Part shown: piece after piece, positions 55,226 to 64,000 of the stretch | Position numbering within the stretch: the first letter of the stretch is position 1 | How the letters are laid out: the number at the start of each line of letters is the position of its first letter | Assembly: GCF_002775205.1 (NCBI RefSeq) | Contig: NC_036445.1 | Span: 22,424,953-22,488,952, forward strand | Direction: 5' to 3' | Source of the DNA: Xiphophorus maculatus | Taxonomy: Eukaryota; Chordata; Actinopteri; Cyprinodontiformes; Poeciliidae | Length of the DNA: 64,000 nt | Made by a program: the position numbers and the translations under genes | Notes under the pieces: model-generated | Told to the model about the DNA's origin: nothing | The model's input: only the letters and a program-made list of their open reading frames with translations | The model's database searches: none

Positions 55226-57660
55226 ATATTACATATTTACGCCTCTAATGTATGTGAACAAGTGAGGCTTACCATCAGCATGTCTTTCACTTCTGCGCCT
55301 GTCTTTCATTACTGGCTGCCACTCATAGACAGACCCGTTGACTGTGTGGGAGCACTCTAATTAGCTAAGGGACTAATGCCATTAACTCCTCTCTGAAGAT
55401 GCTTATCTGCCCCCTGCATTAGATTATTTGTGATTTATCATCAGTTTAAAATGGGATGTTTTTACAGGGCCAGTGTAGCCAGGGGAATACTAGTTAATGA
55501 TCACTGCTTTAATACGCTAAAATGTGAAGGAATGCTGATCAGAGTAGATGGACCACCACTTTTTCCTTCCCAAATAAAGCCTCCAAAAGACATTAGATTC
55601 TGGGGAACGTTCCAGCTGCCACATTGCAGCTGAAAACACATCCCGTCTCCTCCTCACCCCTGTTTGGGCAGTATTTTTGGAAAAAGGTGGCTTTAATTAG
55701 AGATTCTCCAGTAACGTTTTTGTCCGTGCTCCTTTGTTGAGCTTGTTTAAAACAGGATGATGTCCTGTCAGTCGAGGATTTCATTACAACACCACTGCAG
55801 TCGCCTTGTGTGAGGCTCATTTTCTGGCAAGAAGGTGGATGCGCCCGCATCAGCCATCCGGCTGTGACCAAAGGGGGCCACATAAGTGAAAATTAGAAAA
55901 AGGAGGAGGACAGGGGTAACAATGACACTGAAAGGCAGTGGAGGAAAGGTGAGAAGAGAGATACATAGAGAGGAAATGAGAGAGAGTATGCATGTGGAAA
56001 TTACCTCGAAGTTAGCAACAAAAGTAGAAGAGGACAATGGCGCACTGTGGTAGTTTAGCTGAGAAATACTGTAAAAGTTACCATATGTATATTTCTTTGT
56101 GTATTGCCAGGAGGAAGATGATAGCATAAGTGGCAGTAATAGATGAAGTGTGCTAGAAGAAGAATTTTCTCCTTTTTTTAGCATGCACACGTGCATTATG
56201 CACAGATTCACAAAACAGGCTGAATGGTTTTGTGGCGTCATCTAACTTTTCCAGTCTTCTGTTTACTACACTTTTATATTTTGTAGCTCTTGTTTTACTG
56301 AATGAACCTAAGAGCTTTCTTATAAAAAAGGGTTTTTTTGTGGGGGTAAAACACACACGAAGTAAGGTATATACTGTATGTGTCTAAAGAAATTGCATGA
56401 CTGAGTTTAAGACAGGGAAGCCCACTTCCACTTCTCATGAGCTACTACCTTGCAACTTTTAAAGGGATTCCTGAATGAAACGCCTGAGTTCCCTCATCAG
56501 CATGTCATTCAAATTTGACTCCTGACCACAAACCATTTATTCCACTCAGGTGTTAGAACAGTAACATGTTTAAAAGCTTCAGGTTAGCAGCTTCACAGGA
56601 CAGGAGTCAAAAATCGCTGGTCCAGGAGAAGGACTTAAGAAAATCATTTTTGTATGTGAAGCAATACCATGCAGAAACTGGGTAAAATAATGAATCAAGC
56701 GTGTTATTTGAAGACCTTTAGCTTCAGTAACAAATGAATGATAAAATGGAAAAAGTATATAAGTAGGCCTATTAAAAATAAATGATGGTACTCTTGCCAT
56801 TATCCAGTTTCTGTAATGGGGGAAATAAAGAGCAGAAGATTGAGGAAATCTATATTTTCTTCTTATCATATACAATTTGTAATTATCCTGTTTCAAAGAA
56901 GTATCTCTTTTTAAGATGTCTTCCTACTTGTCAAAAAAAAATTAAACTTAAGAAAAAAAAAATCCATCCAAAAAATTGTTTGCTATAGCTTATGCTTTCT
57001 CTAAGTTTGTACAGTATAAAATATCTGTTCATATAAACAGCGCAAATGTTCTACCACTTCATGAACTGCTGTTTAGCCCTTACATTATTATTTTCTGTTA
57101 ATGGATAGAATAATACTTTTTTTTTGGTTTGTCACATCTTGATTTGTATGCATGTTTCTGCATATACTGCTTCACCTTGTTTGCACTTACTTTAAAAATG
57201 AGTGTGGTTGACTTTATACCCTTATTTTCTCACCCTATGCAGTAAAAAGCAAGGCTGTTGTCATTAGACATACAAGCAAAGCATTTTTTCTGTTTTAGAG
57301 GACAAGATAAATCAAAATTACTTCTTTGAACACCATTTATAAAAGCCCAGATTATGTTGACAGTCCTTCGGTGATTTGATTTTCCCCTGTGGATGTTGTG
57401 TTCTCATTTTTTTGTCTTCACAGATGAACACAGTATTTGAACAAATGTCTGGGGACGTATGTTTTTCTAATTTTATCTTCTTTTTTTTAAACTTTTGCTG
57501 TCTCCATAGATACTAAACAAGAAAGGGTGTTGAGATTGTGTTTTTGTTTGTCTGCTGTCATCCCCAGTTTGACTCATGAGAGATGTTTTTGACATAGTTT
57601 TGACATATAGTCAAGCCTAAGTCAGAGGGGGATTGGTTTCACTGAAAAACACAGGATGAA

Positions 57661-58058
57661 ACATTGTTTCACAGATTATTTTTTTGTCTCTCTAAACATT
57701 CTGTTCGGTTTCTAACTTTGAGAACAAACTGTCATTTGGGATTTAGCTCAAAGCTTAGATTTGCTTTTGTTGATTTTTTGTCCCCTCAGACACGAACAAA
57801 AATAATGCTACATGATGTGCTGTTCGGAAGTTTTATTGTTTGGATGCTTTGTTTTCTTTTATCATTTTCACTGGCTGACTTCTCTATAATAATACATCTT
57901 ATTTTTCCCCTCCCTTCTCTCTTAGTCTTCTCTCCCTCCCCTCCCACTTTTCTCTTTCCCTCTCTCTCTTTCTCCCTCTCTCCCTATCTAAAGAGCTCTC
58001 TGGCTGCGCTTCACTTCATTTTCCACCCCAACATGTTGGAAAGGGGAGAAGGAGGAGG
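57661..58058 (+). promoter_or_regulatory. adcy2: adcy2 promoter/5' UTR with long pyrimidine tract (inferred)
   Basis: From about 57907 to 57990 the + strand is almost purely C and T, immediately upstream of exon 1. Such tracts occur in TATA-less promoters and can form triplex-type DNA. The transcription start cannot be located by eye. Confidence 0.35.
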
Positions 58059-58373
58059 ATGCTGCGCTTTACCCTCGGTGCATTCTTGCCACCTTTCCGG
58101 CCAGCACACACTGCCTCTGACTCAGACTCACCCTCATCTTTCACTTGTCTCCGACTAAAGGACTTGAGAGAGGAGGTGGAGAGAGAAACGAACAACAAAC
58201 TGGAGCTCAGGAGTTCTCACTACAGGTTCCCAGACCGAGAAAACGGCATGAGACAAGAACGGAACAGAAACTACTCCTCCTCTGTGGTGGAAACTACTAA
58301 CACCTCAGCAGTGACCACCTCCTCTTCTTCAGGTTTCCCTGCCTCTTTTTCAACTCTCTCGGCTCCGAGATCT
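58059..58373 (+). other. adcy2: In-frame open extension upstream of the canonical adcy2 start
   Basis: An ATG at 58059 opens a frame that runs without a stop for 105 codons into the canonical start at 58374. The encoded stretch is rich in Ser, Thr and Arg and resembles nothing I know. It could be 5' UTR that happens to be open, or a longer N-terminus. A separate 41-codon uORF (58033-58158) overlaps it in another frame. Confidence 0.4.
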
Positions 58374-59493
58374 ATGTGGCAAGAGGCGATGAAGAGGAAA
58401 CAGTATTTAATTGACCGTGCAGGGGTGTCTGGTGGAGTGGATAAAGGAGGAGGCAGTGGGGAGAGGAGGAACAGGTCCCCGGACTGGTTATATGAATCCT
58501 ACTACTGTATGAGCCAGCAGCATCCTCTCATTGTGTTTTTACTTCTCATAGTGATGGGAGCCTGCCTGGCTCTGCTGACTGTGTTTTTTGCTTCAGGGCT
58601 GGTAAGCTGCTCGCTCACAAAACACACACATTGATATACACATGCACATATATTATGCAAGTGAAACACTTATAAATGAGCAACAATCTGGGACCACACA
58701 CAGGTTTTGCAGCTTATGTGGCATTTTTCTTTTTAATTTGATGTTAAATGATATTGGATTCATCTTTGTCGTAGTTCTGCTGCCCTGACACTAAATTTCT
58801 CTTGGAAAAAGAGATTTTGATCTCATAAGACATTTTAGCAGGATCAACAAAGGATGTGATGGTACAAACAATAATAACAGGTCTTTAAATGTCCCGAAAA
58901 ACACAAACGGTACAATTCAAAGTTGACTGGAATCAGACAGTCAACCTGGAACCTACAAATGTGCACATGCTGGTACAGTACCTGTGCCTATTCGCAATCA
59001 GACTCTCACAGCATGTTCTCTTCATCGCAGCACTAATGTGAAGTGAAAGGAGAGGATAAGGGGCTTAGTTATTGTATAAGCCTATGGTTGACTCAACTAC
59101 AAAGTGATCCGTTTTGCTCTGTCCCCTTATTCCTCCCTCAGTCAAAAGCCTTTAAAATTCAGTGCAGTGGCAGCCAAGCTATCTGCATCATGTGTCAGAT
59201 TACAGCAGAAAAATGATTATCATTTTTCTTTTGAATTGATTAAATTTTCTTTCCTGTGAACTTTTTTTGTTGTTGATTTCAGTACTTGCTTTTGAAAAAC
59301 ACCCTTTTTGATTGATTTTACTGTTAGGAAAGGATTTGTCTGAAACGTATTGTTAAACACCGAGGTAAACAAAGAGGCGACAGACACTTGTATTGTATAG
59401 TGCTAAATCCACTAAAGCACGACAATTTGATGGGAACTATTGAATATTCTGGCTAAACATGCAAAAATCAATCAATTTAACAGGAGTCTTTAT

Positions 59494-59546
<53 letters not shown>

Positions 59547-59569
59547 CTACCTCTGAATTGTTTGATTTG

Positions 59570-59664
<95 letters not shown>

Positions 59665-61627
59665 TATATTATTGATTACATCTCAAAATACCTGTACCTC
59701 TAACCCAATATGAGCTGAAAGATTGTATTCCACTTCTGGCAACATAAAATGTTGTTCAGATCAAGCCAGTCTTTTGCCATTTTTAACTTTATAACTCAAT
59801 GGTACACAGTGACAAGAAATAACTTGCAAATTAAAACTGTTAGTCCGTTCTGAAAAGATTAAAATCACTGTTTAAATTGATTTGCTCACTGTTAATAGTT
59901 GAGTGGCTAAATAGGACTGCTTATTCTTTTGACCTGAGGCACAACCTTAATAGAGTCAATCATTTGTGCGTGTTTTTACATTAAAGCTGACGTTGTTTTT
60001 GATAACAGCTGTAGGTTTGTTATATGGTGAGAAACTGCTATTCTAGTGAACATGTTGATCTTCTCTTAAAAGCATGATTCTTGCAGAAACAAATAGAATT
60101 TATTAACTCAGGTTAAATTATGTGTTTCTGCATAACCATGCAAAAAGCATGGCTGCTCTGGTGTATCATTTTCCCCTTATCCTCTTTTATTTTTGAATCC
60201 CATGCCATCTCTCACCTCCTTATTTCTTTTTGTGGCATTCATTTTTATCCCTTCATCCCTCCATCGTTCTGTGTGGCTGACCTAAATCCTTTGCTGTTTA
60301 AAGGCTCGCTTTGGGCAAGACAAACTCTGTGTGGCTCTCTTTTAACCACAGCCGTCCTCTCATGTCCCAGCGTTTTGACTGTACACGAGAAAAAAAAATA
60401 GAATGGCTTGGAGAGGAGACTGGGTCAGAAAAATGTGAGCGGGAGGATTGTTGATTGTTGTTTTCAGGATAATGGTCAGACTGGGCATTTCTAATGTAAA
60501 AATGAACAATTGAATCTGTATCAGTGAGTCAAGTAAATTAAAATAGTCTTAAATGTCTTGATAACCTTCAGGAGAAAAAGTAAAAACTGACAAAACAAAA
60601 ATTGAAGCTCTTCAAAATTTAAGTCAGACTTTGAAAATTGCATTTCTAAAATAAATGCCCACATATGTTGAAGTGATAAAGCCAAAAAGACTTGACACTC
60701 CAGTGCTTTGACCTTATCGTGACCCCTTTTCCATTCCCCATGACAGGAATGGTGAAGGACTGATGAAATATCGCAGAAACATTGCACAAGCATCCCATCT
60801 CACTGTGCCGTTCCTGCAGGTTTAACTGGATGGAATTCCTAAAATTTTTATCACATTTTACATATCCAAGTGTGTTGCAGGCAGGCTGTAGCAGTAAATT
60901 ATGAATGTAGCCTGAACATGCAAGATATTACCCCAGCATGGCTTTCCCTCTTTTTATTTCACTGGATTGTTTCTTTCGAATGACTCTTTTTAAAAAAATC
61001 TTTTATACATTTAGCTAAGTATAGTTTTACCTTTTTTTAAAATACAGCTACATACATTACCTATGCTAAAATTGTGTGATGAGCAACTGTTTTAAGGAAC
61101 AAAGCAAACAATATGTACCATTTGTCTTTGCATTATGTTAGAAATTTTCCTGAATCCTTATATGAATTTATTTTGAATGCCATATTTTATATTCCCATCC
61201 CCATTTTCTTTTCAGATTCCCAATAATATATGTCTACTTTTAGAAATGTGAACATTTTATTCCTGGCTATAACCTGCAGTACACTTGTTCCAAATGTACT
61301 TTTTCGTAGCGCTCGTTCACAAATGGATTTCTTCAGTTATTCAATAATTGTATATACTTCTTCTAAGTCTTATGTTCAAACATTTTATGATCCCGTTTCT
61401 GATTTTCATCTTCACACTTTCCTTTTCAGAGCATCGCAGACCATGTGGCCTTTGTAATCACCGTGCCCACAGCACTGGCTATATTCCTGACGGTGTTTGT
61501 GCTCGTCTGCATTGAGTCTGTCTTCAAGAAGCTTTTGCGAGTTTTTTCCTTGGTCATCTGGGCTTGCTTGGTTGCAATGGGCTACCTTTTCATGTTTTCT
61601 GGTGGAATCGTATGTCCATGGGATCAG
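58374..61627 (+). CDS. adcy2: Adenylyl cyclase type 2, first two coding exons (3' part off window)
   Basis: Exon 1 is 58374-58601 (76 codons from MWQEAMKRKQYL) and exon 2 is 61430-61627 (66 codons). Both junctions are phase 0 and GT-AG. The start and the block DWLYESYYCMSQQHPLIVFL are nearly identical to mammalian ADCY2. Three membrane segments are visible: HPLIVFLLLIVMGACLALLT, HVAFVITVPTALAIFLTVFV and LVIWACLVAMGYLFMF, forming the first half of the first six-helix cassette. The catalytic domains lie beyond the window. ADCY2 makes cAMP from ATP at the plasma membrane and in mammals is stimulated by G-beta-gamma with Gs-alpha and by protein kinase C. Teleosts may keep two copies (adcy2a and adcy2b); which one this is cannot be decided here. 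Its place beside tent4a matches human. Confidence 0.93.
58602..61429. other. adcy2 intron 1
   Basis: Canonical GT...AG, with an AT-rich interior. Apart from the compound microsatellite at 59496-59669 I see no repeat with clear ends and no further exon. Confidence 0.7.
59496..59669. repeat. Compound microsatellite: ATT, poly(A), then AT
   Basis: (ATT)n at 59496-59545, a short unique spacer, an A run of about 16, then about 40 AT units to 59669. Likely highly length-variable between individuals. Confidence 0.97.
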
Positions 61628-64000
61628 GTAAGAAATGGTTGTTTATGAATTGTTTTGTTAACGTGACTATTAATAAAGAGTGGACCACTTGCAAAAGTGG
61701 TAGGTTGAAGAAGGAATTATTGCCCTAAAGAGAAGCTAAATTGTTGATATTTGTTGTGTTAGCAAAGCATTTTGTGATAAAACCAGAAATGGACAGACGT
61801 TCCTTAGGAAACCCATGACAAGGGCACAAGAGAAAATTAATTTTGGATCTTTATCTTTCTTTATTTGGCTACATCACCCAATGTTTTCATCGCCTTAGCA
61901 GTTGATTTAGCATCACAGACATATTCAGTATACTTGTAAGTGAATTCTTGGCTCATTGACAGGAGGCTGCTGAGGGAGTGGCGTTATCTTGGGGCAGGGT
62001 TGGGTTTATGTGAGCTAGCATTTGGGCTGTGTTTCATTTCAAATTAAATGTTTTCAATAGTTCATTTTAAGCATTATTCCCGGGGCTGGAGTCAGCCCCA
62101 AACCACAAACCATTCAACGTATCGCTGCTGCTGTAGAAATTGGAAGTCCAAGCTAAAATCATGTCCAGGTAAGGGGCAGAAGGGTCCTCATGATGTTTGA
62201 CCATCCTGTCACAGCTTTGGCATCATATGGCATTCTGGTGGAGGGAGAGCTCAACCAGTAACTCTTCTGGCAAATTTAGATAAATGTTTGCATTGCAGGC
62301 TGTGTGTAGAGATTCCTACATTCTTCCAAAAGTTGATAATTTTCCTCCTGCTGTAGCTAAATACCTTTGCTCCTGCTGCTGCAGCAGCTGCACTCTCTGC
62401 TCTGGCACTGGGGCTTTCTTGTCCTCTGCTGTTGCTGGCCTGCTGAAGCTGGCATGCTTGAGTCTGTGGCAGATGTGCCTTGCCATCTGCCCATTGGTCT
62501 TTTGTCAACCGGCTGTATTCTATCTATCTATCGTTGGCCAATTAGGTAGCCATGTCTTGGTAATTCATGGGTGATTTACTCAGCGTATAGAAACACAAAG
62601 AACTTATAAACATATTTCAAATTAAAAGTACACAGATTAAAACAGTTAAATCCGAATGAACACATGTAATAAAATACACACTTCAACCCTTTGATAAGTT
62701 CATTTTTCAAGTGACTAGGGGATGTGGCACAATGGCCTCTTGGTATCATGAAATTCCACAAGGTCTGTTTAAATGGAAATTAAGTTTATTAGTGTGTATA
62801 TGTGTTCAGTGTGCATCATTTATTTTGTAGAAGGAATTTTACACAAACATACAAAATCAACAGTGTGACACACGGATATGTCTATGTGTGCAGAGTAAAT
62901 GCTCGTTTTTACCAAAGAAATGTTGCAGAGCCTCTTTATTTCCTCTTAATATAGTAATTTAGTTGCAATTTCCATGAGTTTTGTACAGTATAGACAGTGT
63001 ATGTACTGTACCTAAGTGCAATGTGCACTATACTTTCCATTAAATTTGGAGGCTATTAGGAATTAAATATGGCAATATACCAGATTCATCAGACCCTCCA
63101 ACCACACGCATTCAGAGCTCAATGAAGAAAACCACAGTACATTAGGTCTTCATCATGTGAAAGCTGTTCTCGTTTAGCAGTACTTAGCAAGACAGATGTC
63201 TGATGTGGACTCATTGATCACAAAGACTAAAGATGCTCTGATTCACACACCTCTCCATTCATTACTTTCTTGTGCTCACCTCAGATGTTAAGCCATTATG
63301 CTACTTCTGCTCTCCTCTGCAGCTTCTTTAAGTGTTAATTACCATTTTTCAATGGACAGAATGTTTTTGTAGGGACTGCAGTCTTTTTTTTTCTTTTTTA
63401 CTCAGTTGTTGAAACTGGATAGGTTAAGGGAAATGACTCATTAGCCTTTTCATGCCACTCCATCTCTGTACGCAGTATTCATTATTGTAATTATCCACAG
63501 ATGAGACCAGAAGACCTTATTCATGTATCGTTGAAAATAATGTGCGTCACATCTGTTCAGCCTGTAATGAAAAAGATTTAAATAATACATACATGCTCTT
63601 TGCCAATAGCTGAAGCTGGGCTTCAGGCCTCCCTTTAAGGTGTACTAGTCAGTATAATAAAACAAATCATTTGTCATGTATCTATGTAGAAGTGAAAGGA
63701 CTGGGCCATCTTTAAGGTCTTATTTTAGGGCCCTTTCATCTCTGCACTTTTCCTTTTTTTATTTTGATTTCTATCTTTATTAAAAAACTCAAACAGATTT
63801 TCACCGCCACATCTGCTGAGCTGAGACTCCATTGAGGAGTGAAAAACTGTTTGAATTGGGGGACACATTGTATTTCTAACCCCTAAAGCTAACAGGTTGT
63901 GAAAAATATATTAGTTGACAAGTACTCACCCTGTGGTTTGACCAGGATACACAGGAAAGGAGATTATAAACTTAGCTATAAATTCAACACAGTAGTATTA
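61628..64000. other. adcy2 intron 2, continues past window
   Basis: Begins with the donor gtaaga at 61628. The next ADCY2 exon is not found before the end of the window. The open frames near 62284-62574 (Leu/Cys-rich, CTG-rich DNA) have no recognisable family. Confidence 0.6.

Larger units (their letters stand above)
42730..57660. other. tent4a-adcy2 gene desert
   Basis: About 15 kb without a recognisable gene. It holds a LINE relic, Tc1-like pieces, a CA run, an AT run and a hairpin, listed separately. Other open frames (for example 47993-48358, 49533-49889 and 52038-52352 on the - strand) show no family motif or splice context and are probably chance. Regulatory elements for adcy2 may lie here, but I cannot see them from one sequence. 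Confidence 0.6.

Noticed and set aside
55768..56241. 157-codon - strand open frame in the gene desert
   Set aside because: Low-complexity Ser/Leu composition from a purine-rich + strand; no recognisable domain and no neighbouring exons.
57664..58158. Open frame of 164 codons rich in Phe, Leu and Ser
   Set aside because: It is the pyrimidine tract and 5' leader of adcy2 read in another frame. Only its last 41 codons (from 58033) are kept, as a possible uORF.
62500..62570. Possible further Tc1-like fragment ('gtagccatgtcttggtaatt')
   Set aside because: Only about 13 bases agree with the family landmark; flanking sequence does not follow.

Overview
The window is vertebrate nuclear DNA, almost certainly from a teleost fish. 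All protein genes are split by canonical GT-AG introns. The intergenic space is AT-rich and carries teleost-style Tc1-like, hAT-like and LINE remnants plus long AT and ATT microsatellites. I see no prokaryotic or viral gene organisation and no CRISPR array. Gene names rest on translated exons compared with vertebrate proteins as I remember them, and on gene order; no search was run.

Layout, left to right, with all four protein genes on the + strand. (1) 1-14742: the 3' half of adamts16, a secreted metalloprotease. The visible part encodes a run of thrombospondin type 1 repeats and a C-terminal PLAC domain; one intron of 11.3 kb holds Tc1-like debris. (2) 16.1-20.5 kb: intergenic, with an intact tRNA-Glu(CTC) gene on the - strand at 19806-19877. 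(3) 20731-30141: complete ice1 (KIAA0947; Little Elongation Complex subunit), 20 coding exons and 1487 codons. (4) 32048-39525: complete tent4a (papd7; non-canonical poly(A) polymerase), 11 coding exons and 805 codons. (5) 41.3-57.9 kb: a repeat-rich gene desert. (6) 58374 (or 58059)-61627: the first two coding exons of adcy2, a membrane adenylyl cyclase, running off the right edge.

The order adamts16 - ice1 - tent4a - adcy2, all in one orientation, matches human 5p15.3. The human block between ICE1 and TENT4A (MED10, UBE2QL1, NSUN2, SRD5A1) is missing here: ice1 and tent4a are only 1.9 kb apart. The genes do not form a pathway. They are a syntenic neighbourhood covering extracellular matrix proteolysis, snRNA transcription, RNA 3'-tailing and cAMP signalling.

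I found no new multi-gene system. The most interesting signals are: an apparent tandem duplication of a three-exon coiled-coil module in ice1 (exon lengths 77/38/83 twice, same phases); a perfect 53-bp-arm hairpin inside a broken Tc1 element; an open in-frame N-terminal extension of adcy2 combined with a weak start context at the canonical ATG; a CpG-richer block with an RFX X-box in a tent4a intron; and the ice1-tent4a synteny contraction.
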